56,114 bases of DNA from an uncultured Ruminococcus sp. GTDB taxonomy: Bacteria; Bacillota; Clostridia; Oscillospirales; Ruminococcaceae. The notes beneath the pieces are model-generated. The model saw only the letters and a program-made list of their open reading frames with translations, was not told the DNA's origin and ran no database searches. Made by a program: the position numbers and the translations under genes. Positions 7,722-16,831 of the stretch are shown here, piece by piece. How positions within the stretch are numbered: position 1 is the first letter of the stretch; each line of letters opens with the position of its first letter. The stretch spans positions 1 through 56,114 of the forward strand of contig CAMVRM010000016.1 in assembly GCA_947169885.1 (NCBI GenBank), read 5' to 3'.

Positions 7722-9089
7722 ATGTACGACATCGTAAAAGATGCAGTTGAGGCAAGGGATTTCCGCAGGGTCAAGGAGATATTCTCAAAGCTCGAAGAAG
7801 CCGATATTGCCGACCTTATCCAAGGATTTCATGATAACAAAGACGTTGATGCAAAGGATATAACTCTGCTGTTTCGGCTTCTGCCAAAGGACACCGCCGC
7901 AGAGGTTTTTACCTATATGGAATCGGATATGAAAGAACTGCTTATCAACAGCTTTACCGATACCGAACTTGAAGATGTTATCGACAACCTGTTTATTGAC
8001 GATACAGTTGACCTTATCGAGGAAATGCCTGCAAATGTTGTTCAGCGAATACTTGACGCTTCCGATCCGCAGTCACGCAGACAGATAAACATGATACTCA
8101 AATACCCCGAGGACAGCGCAGGCTCGATAATGACTACCGAGTTCATATATATGAAGCGGAGTATGTCTGTCGGGGAAACTTTGCAGAAGATACGTTCACT
8201 CGGTGTGGTGAAAGAAACGGTCTATACCATATACGTTACCGAAGCGGACAGAAAACTTATTGGTGTGCTGTCGATACTTGACCTGCTGACTTCCGATGAT
8301 GATGAACTGATCGGCGACATTATGGAACCGAACGTTATAACCGTTGAAACAACTGAGGACAGAGAGTTCGTGGCGGCACAGTTCGCAAAGTATGACTATG
8401 TTGCACTCCCTGTTGTGGACAACGAGAACCGCATAGTCGGGATCGTGACGTTCGATGACGCTATGGACGTTATCGAGGAAGAAGTTACCGAGGACTTTGC
8501 ACACATGGCGGCGGTCGAACCGTCGGAAGAAAGCTACTTCAAAACGCCTGTCTTTATCCATGCGAAAAACCGTATCATGTGGCTGCTGGTGCTGATGCTT
8601 TCATCGACAATTTCGAGCGTTATCATCGGGCACTACGAAGCGGCGTTTGCGACTGTGCCTCTGCTCGTTGCATCTATCCCAACACTGACGGGAACGGGCG
8701 GTAACTGCGGTTCGCAGACTTCAACAATGGTCATTCGCGGAATGAGCCTCGGCGAGATAGAACTGAAAGACTTCTTCAAGGTCATTTTCAAGGAGTTCAG
8801 AATTTCGCTCATCGTGGCGGTCATACTCGGCGCTGTTAACTTTGCGAGGATATGTATACAGTATCACAGCGATCCGCAGGTCATAAAGCTTGCGATCTGT
8901 GTGAGCCTTGCGATAGTGGCGGCGGTCATCATGTCAAAGCTTATCGGCTGTATACTCCCCATGGCGGCGAAAGCGGTGAAGATAGACCCTGCGCTCATGG
9001 CGGCTCCGTTTATCTCGACGATCGTTGACGCATCAACAACGCTTGTTTTCTTCAATATCGCACTTCTGGTCTTTGGCATAAAGATATAG
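7722..9089 (+). CDS. mgtE: Magnesium transporter MgtE
   Basis: This 455-residue protein is an MgtE-type Mg2+ channel of the cytoplasmic membrane. It has the N-terminal superhelical domain (about 1-130, with LLFRLLPKDTAAEVF), two CBS domains (about 135-250, with SAGSIMTTEFI and DYVALPVVDNENRIVGIVT), the plug helix and five transmembrane helices (about 285-455). The pore signature PTLTGTGGNCGSQTS is present. Family proteins gate by sensing cytosolic Mg2+ between the N and CBS domains, which explains why no M-box riboswitch is needed; none is seen in the 76-bp gap upstream. Ribosome site AAGGTG precedes ATG 7722. An intrinsic terminator follows. Confidence 0.96.
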   Translation: MYDIVKDAVEARDFRRVKEIFSKLEEADIADLIQGFHDNKDVDAKDITLLFRLLPKDTAAEVFTYMESDMKELLINSFTDTELEDVIDNLFIDDTVDLIEEMPANVVQRILDASDPQSRRQINMILKYPEDSAGSIMTTEFIYMKRSMSVGETLQKIRSLGVVKETVYTIYVTEADRKLIGVLSILDLLTSDDDELIGDIMEPNVITVETTEDREFVAAQFAKYDYVALPVVDNENRIVGIVTFDDAMDVIEEEVTEDFAHMAAVEPSEESYFKTPVFIHAKNRIMWLLVLMLSSTISSVIIGHYEAAFATVPLLVASIPTLTGTGGNCGSQTSTMVIRGMSLGEIELKDFFKVIFKEFRISLIVAVILGAVNFARICIQYHSDPQVIKLAICVSLAIVAAVIMSKLIGCILPMAAKAVKIDPALMAAPFISTIVDASTTLVFFNIALLVFGIKI

Positions 9090-9126
9090 CACTTGAATTT
9101 TATCAACAAATATATTCACATAAACA

Positions 9127-9160
9127 TCGGCATACTGAAATAACGGTATGCCGAATTTTT
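9127..9160 (+). terminator. Terminator of mgtE
   Basis: A 9-bp perfect stem (9127-9135 with 9146-9154), 10-nt loop, and T-run 9156-9160. Confidence 0.85.
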
Positions 9161-9164
9161 GTGC

Positions 9165-9193
9165 TTGACAACAGCTTAAACATATGATATAAT
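9165..9193 (+). promoter_or_regulatory. Perfect consensus promoter of the aldo/keto reductase gene
   Basis: TTGACA (9165-9170), 17 bp, TATAAT (9188-9193). It starts only 5 bp after the mgtE terminator T-run. Confidence 0.9.
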
Positions 9194-9255
9194 TATACAA
9201 AATAATCATCACGTACACACGGAAAATCAGAAAAACAGACAAGGAGATGTTCATT

Positions 9256-10257
9256 ATGTATAAGCCAAACGATTCACGCTACGAAAAAATGATCTACCGT
9301 CACTGCGGAAAAAGCGGTCTGAAACTGCCTGCTATCTCGCTGGGATTATGGCAGAATTTCGGTTACGGCTCGGTCTTTGAGACTGCCGAGAAGATGTGCA
9401 GAACGGCTTTTGACCTTGGTATCACGCACTTTGACCTTGCGAACAACTACGGACACCCGTTCAACGGTTCGGCGGAGGAAAATTTTGGGCGTATACTTGA
9501 CAACGGTCTGAGAGCATACCGTGACGAACTTTGCATTTCGACAAAGGCAGGCTATGAAATGTGGGACGGTCCTTACGGCGACAGGAACGGAAGCAGGAAG
9601 TATCTCATTTCCTCCCTTGACCAGAGTTTGAAGCGTATGGGGCTGGAGTATGTTGACATTTTCTATCACCACGTTTTTGACCCGAATACTCCGCTTGAAG
9701 AGACTGCGCTTGCGCTCGACCATATCGTTCGGCAGGGAAAAGCGCTTTATGTGGGCGTATCGAACTACAACTCTGCGCAGACGGCGGAGATAGCCGCCAT
9801 TTTCAAAGAGCTGAGAACGCCGTTTATCGTGAACCAGCCGTCATATTCGATGCTCAATCGCTGGATAGAGCAAGACGGTCTTGACAGCTGGGCGAGTGAG
9901 AACGGTGTGGGAATATCGGTATTTTCGCCGCTTCATCAGGGATTGCTGACGGACAGGTATCTGCATGGTGTGCCGAGAGATTCACGTATCGGCAAGGGCA
10001 ACACATGGGTCGGCGGTATGCTGACCGATGAAATGGTGCAGAAGATAAGGGCGCTGAATGAGATAGCAGAAGCGAGAGGTCAGAAGCTGTCGCAAATGGC
10101 GATAGCGTGGATTTTGAGCAATCCTGCGATAACGACAGTATTAGTCGGAGCGAGCAGACCCGAGCAGATAGAGGACAATGTGAAAGCGATAGAAAATCTG
10201 ACATTTACAGAATCAGAAAAACAGGCAATAGAAGAAATAATCAGTAAAGAAGAATAA
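9256..10257 (+). CDS. Aldo/keto reductase (YghZ/GPR-like)
   Basis: This 333-residue NAD(P)H-dependent oxidoreductase reduces aldehydes; its nearest familiar relatives are the L-glyceraldehyde-3-phosphate reductase type (YghZ, AKR14). The TIM-barrel catalytic tetrad is visible: Asp and Tyr in HFDLANNYG, Lys in ISTKAGYEM and His in DIFYHHVFD. Further family marks are VGVSNYN, VNQPSYSMLNR, the cofactor-binding FSPLHQGLLT and the late VLVGASRPEQIEDNV. Start: ATG 9256 is 9 nt from AAGGAG; the ATG at 9247 abuts that site. The gene has its own consensus promoter and is followed by repeat copy B. The true substrate cannot be told from sequence. Confidence 0.92.
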   Translation: MYKPNDSRYEKMIYRHCGKSGLKLPAISLGLWQNFGYGSVFETAEKMCRTAFDLGITHFDLANNYGHPFNGSAEENFGRILDNGLRAYRDELCISTKAGYEMWDGPYGDRNGSRKYLISSLDQSLKRMGLEYVDIFYHHVFDPNTPLEETALALDHIVRQGKALYVGVSNYNSAQTAEIAAIFKELRTPFIVNQPSYSMLNRWIEQDGLDSWASENGVGISVFSPLHQGLLTDRYLHGVPRDSRIGKGNTWVGGMLTDEMVQKIRALNEIAEARGQKLSQMAIAWILSNPAITTVLVGASRPEQIEDNVKAIENLTFTESEKQAIEEIISKEE

Positions 10258-10305
10258 GAAATAAGAATGAAGAAATAAGAAAGAACCGCACAAATGAAGT
10301 GTGTA

Positions 10306-10707
10306 CGCCAGAGATTTAAAAGTTTTAGGAAAGAGAGTCCAGAGGGAATAACCCTTTTTCAAAAGGGTTTTCCCTTTGGTGGGAGTTTGAGGGCAAAGTC
10401 CTCATTCGCCCCCATGGGGCGATAGAAAGAACGGCACAAAACCAAAGCAGTCCAAAAACGCACAAATGTAAAAGTCCACGCCTAAAAATCGGCATACCCA
10501 AAACAAACTAACAAAAGCAATCGGCATTATGGAACAGCGCCCAGTAGGGTAGAAGCACCATAATGCCGATTTTTATTTTTCGGGACAGCGTAAGCGATTC
10601 CCGAAAAAGAACCCTATAATGTCCGAAAAGGACATTAAACCTAAACGGACGATAAGTCCGTTACCAAAATGTCAGAATGACATTACCTAAAATGTCCAAT
10701 GGACATT
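10306..10707 (+). repeat. Dispersed hairpin-rich intergenic repeat, copy B with hairpin array
   Basis: The first ~335 bp match copy A at 6193. The 3' end is extended by a run of short perfect hairpins with different spacers: AATGTCC/GGACATT (10618-10636), AACGGAC/GTCCGTT (10644-10662), AATGTCA/TGACATT (10668-10684) and AATGTCC/GGACATT (10691-10707). The stems are conserved in form but not in bases, which suggests selection for structure or amplification of palindromes. Confidence 0.85.
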
Positions 10708-10710
10708 CTA

Positions 10711-10766
10711 TTTGTCTCGCTGACCCGAAAGAGACAAAACGGACGGGCGATGCCCGCCCCTACATT
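10711..10766 (+). repeat. Two further palindromes after repeat copy B
   Basis: TTTGTCTC/GAGACAAA (10711-10718 with 10731-10738) is followed by CGGGC-GAT-GCCCG (10744-10756) ending in GCCCCTACA. The latter looks like the short GC-rich REP-type palindromes scattered between genes of many Clostridia; that comparison is from memory. The remaining 10767-10880 shows nothing beyond AT-rich sequence. Confidence 0.6.
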
Positions 10767-10880
10767 TTTCGTTTGTTTACAAAATGGTGTATTTGTTGTC
10801 AATTATGTATAAATGCGTGAATAATTCTGATGATAATTTGTAGTAAGTTATAAATTTGCACGGATTGTTATATAAAAAGC

Positions 10881-10908
10881 TTGACAATTTATTTAAACGT
10901 GTTATAAT
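10881..10908 (+). promoter_or_regulatory. Promoter of the RHH regulator and clpB
   Basis: TTGACA (10881-10886), 16 bp, TATAAT (10903-10908). It lies inside the over-long reading frame that opens at 10856, which supports the later start at 10955. Confidence 0.85.
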
Positions 10909-10954
10909 TTTATATAAGAAAACAAGACCCGAAAAAAGGAGGGGGAGTGAAGAT

Positions 10955-11611
10955 ATGGGAAAAAGCGTTTACAGTATCGTGCTGAGCGATGAGGTCGTGC
11001 AGGCGATAGATGATATGGCTTACCGAATGGGGACGAACCGCTCGAAACTTATTGACCGTATCCTCGCCGAAAGGGTCAGTTGTGTTACCCCCGAAATGAG
11101 GATGCACGAGATATTCGGAATGGTAGAACAGGCGCTTGAACCGATGTTCCTGCCCACGCCCCGAACTTCCGATTCGGTGCTTGCCCTTAAACGTGCGCTC
11201 AGGTTCAAGTATAAACCGACAATGCGCTATTCAGTTGAACTGACACGCAGGTTTTCGGGCTGCGTCGGCAGACTGAGGGCAGGTATACGCACTCGGAGCG
11301 AGGAACTTGCTCTGCTGTGTATGGGTTTCTTTGACTATTGGAGCAGACTTGAACGGACGGCGCTCGGCGCTCACTTTGAGGGCGGTTTTCCCTGCGGAAT
11401 AACTCAGAACGGCTATGTCAGGGATTTCTACGAAAGCGGTGAGGGCGAACTTTCAAATATCGAGATAGCTGATGCCATAACCGCTTATATCGCCGCTCTT
11501 GATAAGGCACTGACACTCTGGTTCGGGAACGCCGAAAATGAACAAGCCGCAAAAGCACAGGCTGAAAAGGTCTATCGTGAATATCTTTCGGAACAGAAAA
11601 TGATATTGTAG
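10955..11611 (+). CDS. Ribbon-helix-helix (CopG-like) DNA-binding protein
   Basis: The 218-residue protein opens with a ribbon-helix-helix DNA-binding fold: the strand SVYSIVLSDEVV, a helix AIDDMAYRMG and the helix NRSKLIDRILAE (residues 3-43). The remaining ~170 residues are helix-rich and not recognised; they could bind a ligand or a partner. Start: ATG 10955 follows AAAGGAGGGGGAG, and the promoter lies upstream. It is 53 bp before clpB on the same strand with no visible terminator between, so it probably shares the clpB transcript. That it controls clpB or itself is inferred from position. No CIRCE (HrcA) inverted repeat is seen upstream of either gene, so another regulator of clpB is plausible. 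Confidence 0.75.
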   Translation: MGKSVYSIVLSDEVVQAIDDMAYRMGTNRSKLIDRILAERVSCVTPEMRMHEIFGMVEQALEPMFLPTPRTSDSVLALKRALRFKYKPTMRYSVELTRRFSGCVGRLRAGIRTRSEELALLCMGFFDYWSRLERTALGAHFEGGFPCGITQNGYVRDFYESGEGELSNIEIADAITAYIAALDKALTLWFGNAENEQAAKAQAEKVYREYLSEQKMIL

Positions 11612-11664
11612 TAAATTATTAAACGACAGCAAAACATATACCAAAAAGCAAAGGAGAATGCACC

Positions 11665-14262
11665 ATGAATGTTAACAAGCTGACAAACAAATCAAAAGAC
11701 GCTTTGCAGGCGGCACAGTCGGTCGCCGCAAGATATTCAAATCAGACTGTCGATCAGGAACATCTGCTCAATGCTCTTGTTACTCAGGAGGACGGCTTTG
11801 TTCCCGAACTGCTCAGAGCGGTAGGCGCTGACCCCTCGGGCGTGGCAAATGCCGCTGAATCGGCTGTTCAGAAACTGCCCCGAGTTCAGACTTCGACTGC
11901 ACAGGATAATATCTATATTTCAAGCGAGCTGAACCGTGCGCTGTCTGAGGCTGAGTCTGCCGCTGACAGAATGCAGGACAGCTACGTTTCGGTGGAGCAT
12001 ATCCTTCTCGGTATGCTCGAAGCGCCGAACAACGCCGTTAAAGAGATATTCAAGCTGTTCGGGCTGACTAAGGAAAAGGTGCTTGCATCGCTCAAATCGC
12101 TCAGGGGCAATCAGCAGGTAACTTCGCAAGACCCCGAGGATACCTATAACGTTCTGAAAAAATACGGTCAGGATCTGGTCGAGACTGCAAAGGCAGGAAA
12201 GCTTGACCCCGTTATCGGTCGTGACAGCGAGATAAGAAACGTTATCCGCATTCTTTCGAGAAAGACTAAGAATAACCCTGTTCTTATCGGCGAACCCGGT
12301 GTCGGCAAGACGGCTGTTGTCGAGGGTCTTGCACAGCGTATCGTTAAGGGTGATGTTCCCGAGAACTTAAAAGACAGACAGGTGTTCTCGCTGGATATGG
12401 GTGCGCTCATCGCAGGTGCTAAGTATCGTGGTGAGTTTGAGGAAAGGCTCAAAGCTGTTTTGCAGGAAGTCAAAAAGAGTGACGGACGCATAATACTCTT
12501 TATAGATGAACTTCATACGATAGTAGGCGCAGGCAAGACTGACGGCGCTATGGACGCAGGCAACCTGCTCAAACCTATGCTCGCAAGAGGTGAACTGCAC
12601 TGTATCGGTGCGACAACTCTTAACGAATACCGTGAATATATCGAGAAAGATGCCGCTCTTGAAAGACGTTTCCAGACGGTGCTTGTGGCTGAACCGAACG
12701 TTGAAGATACTATCGCTATACTGCGTGGTCTGAAAGAACGTTATGAAGTTTTCCACGGCGTTAAGATACAGGACGCAGCCCTTATTGCGGCGGCAACACT
12801 TTCCGACAGATATATCACAGACAGATTTCTTCCCGATAAGGCGATAGACCTTGTGGACGAAGCCTGCGCACTTATCCGCACTGAAATGGATTCAATGCCG
12901 ACTGAACTTGATGAAGTTCGCCGTGAGATAATGCGTCACGAGATAGAAGAAGCCGCACTCAAAAAAGAAACTGACCGCCTTGCGGAAGAACAGCTTGAAC
13001 AGGTGCAGAAAGAACTTGCGGAACTCAGAGACCGCTTCAACAGCATGAAAGCTAAGTGGGAGAACGAAAAGTCCTCCATAACCGAAGTTCAGAAACTGCG
13101 TGAGGATATTGAAGCCTGCAACGCCGAGATAGAAAAGGCTGAGCGTGATTATGACCTGAACAAGCTCGCTGAACTGAGATACGGCAAACTTCCCGCACTT
13201 AAAGCACAGCTTGAAGAAAAGGAAAAGGCGGCTGAGGAAAACGCAGGCAAGACAACACTTCTGCGTGACAGAGTTACCGATGAGGAGATAGCACGCATTG
13301 TCGGCAGGTGGACGGGCATACCTGTTTCAAAACTCATGGAGGGCGAGCGTGAAAAACTGCTTGCACTGGGAGACACTCTGCACAAGCGTGTCATCGGTCA
13401 GGATGAAGCCGTGCAGAAAGTCACCGAAGCGATATGGCGTTCAAGGGCAGGTATCTCCAACCCGAACCAGCCGATCGGTTCGTTCATGTTCTTAGGACCT
13501 ACGGGTGTCGGCAAGACGGAACTTGCAAAGGCGCTTGCACAGGCACTGTTCGATGATGAACGCAACATGGTGCGCATTGATATGTCGGAATACATGGAGA
13601 AATTCAGCGTGAGCAGGCTCATCGGAGCGCCTCCCGGATATGTTGGTTACGAGGAGGGCGGTCAGCTTACCGAGGCAGTCCGCAGAAGACCTTACTCGGT
13701 AGTACTGCTTGACGAAGTTGAAAAAGCACACCCCGATGTTTTCAACATTCTTTTGCAGGTGCTTGATGACGGACGCATAACCGATTCGCAGGGACGGACA
13801 GTCGATTTCAAGAACACTATAATCATTCTGACATCGAACTTGGGTTCACAGGCGCTTCTTGAAGGCATTCAGGAGGACGGAACTATCGCCGACAGTGCGA
13901 AGTCGGAAGTTGAAGCGCTGTTAAGGCGCAGTTTCAGACCCGAGTTCCTCAACCGTCTGGACGAGATCGTTTACTACAAGCCGCTCATGAAAGGCGAGAT
14001 AACGGGCATCGTTAAGCTTATGCTTGCGGAACTTGACAAACGGCTCGCTGACAAGCGCATAAACGTTGAAGTCACCGAAAAAGCTATGACGGCGATAATC
14101 GACAGAGGTTTTGACCCGAGTTTCGGCGCAAGACCGTTAAAGAGATATATCCAGCGCCACATCGAAACTATGATAGCGCACAGCATACTTTCGGGCGAGA
14201 TAAGCATGGACAGCACGGTAACGGTGGACTTTGACGACGATAAATTCGTGATAAAGAAATAA
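11665..14262 (+). CDS. clpB: Chaperone ClpB (AAA+ disaggregase)
   Basis: This 865-residue protein is the hexameric AAA+ chaperone that, with DnaK, threads and rescues aggregated proteins in the cytoplasm. It shows the Clp N-domain (residues 1-145), first ATPase domain with Walker A GEPGVGKT (about 209) and Walker B ILFIDELH, and the long coiled-coil M-domain (about 400-525, charged Glu/Lys/Arg heptads). The second ATPase domain has Walker A GPTGVGKT (about 611) and [14 protein letters not shown], and a C-terminal D2-small domain ends the protein. The M-domain separates it from ClpC and ClpA. Full length, and start ATG 11665 follows AAAGGAG. Confidence 0.98.
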   Translation: MNVNKLTNKSKDALQAAQSVAARYSNQTVDQEHLLNALVTQEDGFVPELLRAVGADPSGVANAAESAVQKLPRVQTSTAQDNIYISSELNRALSEAESAADRMQDSYVSVEHILLGMLEAPNNAVKEIFKLFGLTKEKVLASLKSLRGNQQVTSQDPEDTYNVLKKYGQDLVETAKAGKLDPVIGRDSEIRNVIRILSRKTKNNPVLIGEPGVGKTAVVEGLAQRIVKGDVPENLKDRQVFSLDMGALIAGAKYRGEFEERLKAVLQEVKKSDGRIILFIDELHTIVGAGKTDGAMDAGNLLKPMLARGELHCIGATTLNEYREYIEKDAALERRFQTVLVAEPNVEDTIAILRGLKERYEVFHGVKIQDAALIAAATLSDRYITDRFLPDKAIDLVDEACALIRTEMDSMPTELDEVRREIMRHEIEEAALKKETDRLAEEQLEQVQKELAELRDRFNSMKAKWENEKSSITEVQKLREDIEACNAEIEKAERDYDLNKLAELRYGKLPALKAQLEEKEKAAEENAGKTTLLRDRVTDEEIARIVGRWTGIPVSKLMEGEREKLLALGDTLHKRVIGQDEAVQKVTEAIWRSRAGISNPNQPIGSFMFLGPTGVGKTELAKALAQALFDDERNMVRIDMSEYMEKFSVSRLIGAPPGYVGYEEGGQLTEAVRRRPYSVVLLDEVEKAHPDVFNILLQVLDDGRITDSQGRTVDFKNTIIILTSNLGSQALLEGIQEDGTIADSAKSEVEALLRRSFRPEFLNRLDEIVYYKPLMKGEITGIVKLMLAELDKRLADKRINVEVTEKAMTAIIDRGFDPSFGARPLKRYIQRHIETMIAHSILSGEISMDSTVTVDFDDDKFVIKK

Positions 14263-14341
14263 GGTACAGATAAAAATATCTAATATCTATTATCTGTCAT
14301 CTGTTATCTGTTAAGAGTTTTCACCCTCCCCATAATATAAA

Positions 14342-14390
14342 GACCGCAGTCTGTAAGTTGAGACCCTTACGGACTGCGGTCGATTTTTTT
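14342..14390 (+). terminator. Strong terminator of clpB
   Basis: A 16-bp stem (14342-14357 with 14366-14381, one G-T pair) followed by seven Ts (14384-14390). It lies between convergent clpB and nadC. Confidence 0.92.
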
Positions 14391-14402
14391 GGGAGCTTTT
14401 TT

Positions 14403-15242
14403 TTACTTGTCCATTTTCATGGAGATGTCGAACGCCTGAACGGAATGTGTGAGCGCTCCGAGCGAGATTATGTCAACGCCCGTTTTGGCGATAGCGGCGA
14501 TGCGCTCCTCGGTGACGTTGCCCGATGCTTCAAGCTTTGCTCTGCCTGCGGTGATGCGGACAGCTTCGGTCATATCCTCGATAGACATATTGTCCAGCAT
14601 GATTATCTCACAGCCGACTTCAAGTGCTTCTTTCAGGCTGTCAAGGTCGCCGACTTCAACTTCTATCTTTACCGTGTGACCCATTTTTTCACGCAGGGCA
14701 TTTACGGCGTTCGTGATAGAACCGTATGCGTCAAGGTGTGTGTCTTTCAGCATTGCGCAGTCGGAAAGATTATAGCGGTGATTCTTTCCTCCGCCGACAG
14801 TTACGGCATACTTCTGGAAAATGCGCAGACCGGGGAGCGTTTTTCTTGTGTCCGCAACAGAAGCGTTCGTGCCCTCGATAAGTTTGACACACTTGTTGGT
14901 AGCCGTTGCGATGCCCGACATATGCTGTAAAATGTTCAGGGCAGTGCGCTCACCTTTAAGGAGCGCTCTTGTGTGAGCCGTTATGCGTGCGATGATGTCG
15001 CCTTTTTTCACAGGCTCGCCGTCATGGATAAGCACCTCAAATTCGGCGGTCGGGTCGAGCAGTGTGAAAACTCTCAGCGCTATCTCGATGCCGCACAGAA
15101 CGCCCTCAGCTTTCGCAACGTAACGGGCGGTGTTCACTTTGTCCTCGGGAATGAGGTAGTCGGTGGTAACGTCAATGTAGTTTATGTCCTCGGCAAGCGC
15201 CGACTTTATCATGTCATCTATCTGGAACTGCATCAGTTTCAT
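14403..15242 (-). CDS. nadC: Nicotinate-nucleotide pyrophosphorylase (quinolinate phosphoribosyltransferase)
   Basis: The 279-residue enzyme converts quinolinate and PRPP to nicotinate mononucleotide, CO2 and PPi, the third step of de novo NAD synthesis. Hallmarks are the N-terminal DINYIDVTTDYLI, the ERTALNILQHMSGIAT helix, the RKTLPGLR and YAVTVGGGKNHRY segments lining the phosphoribosyl site, and IKIEVEVGD / IIMLDNMS / LEASGNV in the barrel. The length is normal. It starts 18 bp after nadB on the same strand with AGGAG ahead of the ATG, so it is the third gene of the nrtR-nadB-nadC operon. nadA is not in the window. Confidence 0.97.
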   Translation of the reverse strand: MKLMQFQIDDMIKSALAEDINYIDVTTDYLIPEDKVNTARYVAKAEGVLCGIEIALRVFTLLDPTAEFEVLIHDGEPVKKGDIIARITAHTRALLKGERTALNILQHMSGIATATNKCVKLIEGTNASVADTRKTLPGLRIFQKYAVTVGGGKNHRYNLSDCAMLKDTHLDAYGSITNAVNALREKMGHTVKIEVEVGDLDSLKEALEVGCEIIMLDNMSIEDMTEAVRITAGRAKLEASGNVTEERIAAIAKTGVDIISLGALTHSVQAFDISMKMDK

Positions 15243-15260
15243 GGGTCATTCTCCTAGTTT

Positions 15261-16775
15261 TTATTCGGTATCGGGCTTTTCAAATTTAGGCATATTCGGT
15301 ATCTCGGCACTCTCGGAGCATATCGCATATGCTTCTTTGAGGATAATATAAGCGCAGGTCGCAAGGCTTCTCGCTTCAACATAGTCACGGTCGATGATGA
15401 ACCTGCCGTTGTCGAGGGTGTTCACTATCTCGGTAACATCTGCAAGTCCCTGTTTAAGACCGCTGACATTCGGGATAACGAAGTAGTCTTCCTGCATTAT
15501 CTTGCGGATCTTTCTGCGGAATCCCTCGGGCATTTTCGGTGCGCCCTCGTGCAGATCGAATGTGTGTTCTTCAAAGTCCTTGGGAGCGGCGGCGGCTTTT
15601 GAGTTTATGTCGCCTGCGGCTCTTCTCGAAAAGACGTGTGCTTCAAGAAGCGAGTTGGACGCAAGACGGTTGTTGCCGTGAACGCCCGTGCAGCTGCACT
15701 CTCCGCAGGCGTAAAGGTTCTCGATGTCGGTGCGTGCATAGGTATCGACTTTTATGCCGCCCATAAGATAGTGCTGGCAGGGGAAGATCGGGATATAGTC
15801 CTTCGTCATGTCGATGCCCTGACCCAGCAGGTTCTTGTATATCATCGGGAAACGCTTTCTTATGAAATCAGCGTCCTTGTGAGTTATGTCGAGATAGAAT
15901 TCATCACTTCCGACACGCTTGCTCTCGAAGATTATCGAGTGCGAAACAACATCTCTCGGCGCAAGTTCAAGGCGCTTGTCATAAAGGTGCATAAAGCGTT
16001 CGCCCTTGCAGTTGCGGAGATATGCGCCCTCGCCCCTGACCGCCTCGGAAATGAGGAAGCACTCACGGGTGTGGCGGTTGTTGAAAGCTGTCGGGTGGAA
16101 CTGGATATAGCTGAGGTTCTTTATCTCAGCGCCCAGCCTGTGAGCCATTGCGATGCCGTCACCCGTTGCGATCGCAGAGTTGGTGGTGTACATATAAACT
16201 CTGCCGATGCCGCCCGTTGCCAAGAGTGCAAAGTGGCAGTTGACAGTCTCGAACTTGTCGTCAGCGGTCTTGACGAGGAAAGAAAATCCCGTGGAAGTTT
16301 TGGCGATGTCGCAAACGAGAGTATTCTCCCGGATCTCAACGTTATCGAGCGCCTGAACGGTTCTGAGCAAGGTAGTCTCGATCTCAAAGCCTGTTGCATC
16401 GGCGTGGTGGAAAATGCGGTGTTTGCCGTGACCGCCTTCAAGAGTGCGGTGATAGTCGCCGTCAGCCTGCTTGTCGAAATCCGCACCCAGTTCGATAAGT
16501 TTTCCGATGTCGGTGTGTGCTTCGGTAACAAGGACTTCTGTTGCCTCGGGGTCGTTTTCGTAGCCGCCTGCAACGAAAGTGTCATGCTTGTGGAATTCGG
16601 GCGAATCCTCGGGCGAGTTGTAAACGCCTGCGATGCCGCCCTGTGCAAGTGCCGAATTGCACAGTGTTAGTTCACGTTTTGCGATGACCAGCACTTTAAG
16701 GTCACGGCTGAGATTGTAAGCCGCATAAAGACCTGCCGCACCTGCACCTGCAATAACAACATCATAATTTTTCAT
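15261..16775 (-). CDS. nadB: L-aspartate oxidase
   Basis: This 504-residue FAD enzyme oxidises L-aspartate to iminoaspartate, the first step of de novo NAD synthesis. Visible are the Rossmann FAD motif GAGAAGLYAAY (about residues 8-18), the SALAQGGIAGV loop, the GGHGKHRIFHHADATG segment, the catalytic-region HPTAF and RGEGAYLRN, the active-site PRDVVS, and the C-terminal FAD part GEC...GVHGNNRLASNSLLE. Start: ATG 16775 is 9 nt from GAGGGA; the ATG at 16784 abuts that site. It lies 56 bp after nrtR and 18 bp before nadC, in one operon. Confidence 0.97.
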   Translation of the reverse strand: MKNYDVVIAGAGAAGLYAAYNLSRDLKVLVIAKRELTLCNSALAQGGIAGVYNSPEDSPEFHKHDTFVAGGYENDPEATEVLVTEAHTDIGKLIELGADFDKQADGDYHRTLEGGHGKHRIFHHADATGFEIETTLLRTVQALDNVEIRENTLVCDIAKTSTGFSFLVKTADDKFETVNCHFALLATGGIGRVYMYTTNSAIATGDGIAMAHRLGAEIKNLSYIQFHPTAFNNRHTRECFLISEAVRGEGAYLRNCKGERFMHLYDKRLELAPRDVVSHSIIFESKRVGSDEFYLDITHKDADFIRKRFPMIYKNLLGQGIDMTKDYIPIFPCQHYLMGGIKVDTYARTDIENLYACGECSCTGVHGNNRLASNSLLEAHVFSRRAAGDINSKAAAAPKDFEEHTFDLHEGAPKMPEGFRRKIRKIMQEDYFVIPNVSGLKQGLADVTEIVNTLDNGRFIIDRDYVEARSLATCAYIILKEAYAICSESAEIPNMPKFEKPDTE

Positions 16776-16831
16776 AAAGATCATTCCCTCTAATTACAGA
16801 TAAAAGATACAAAATTTCGGTTTATATTTTT

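Noticed and set aside
10767-11664. CIRCE operator for clpB
   Set aside because: No TTAGCACTC-N9-GAGTGCTAA-like repeat is present upstream of the RHH gene or clpB.
15636-16670. Plus-strand 344-residue reading frame opposite nadB
   Set aside because: Shadow of the nadB coding frame; composition is Val/Cys-rich and without any motif.
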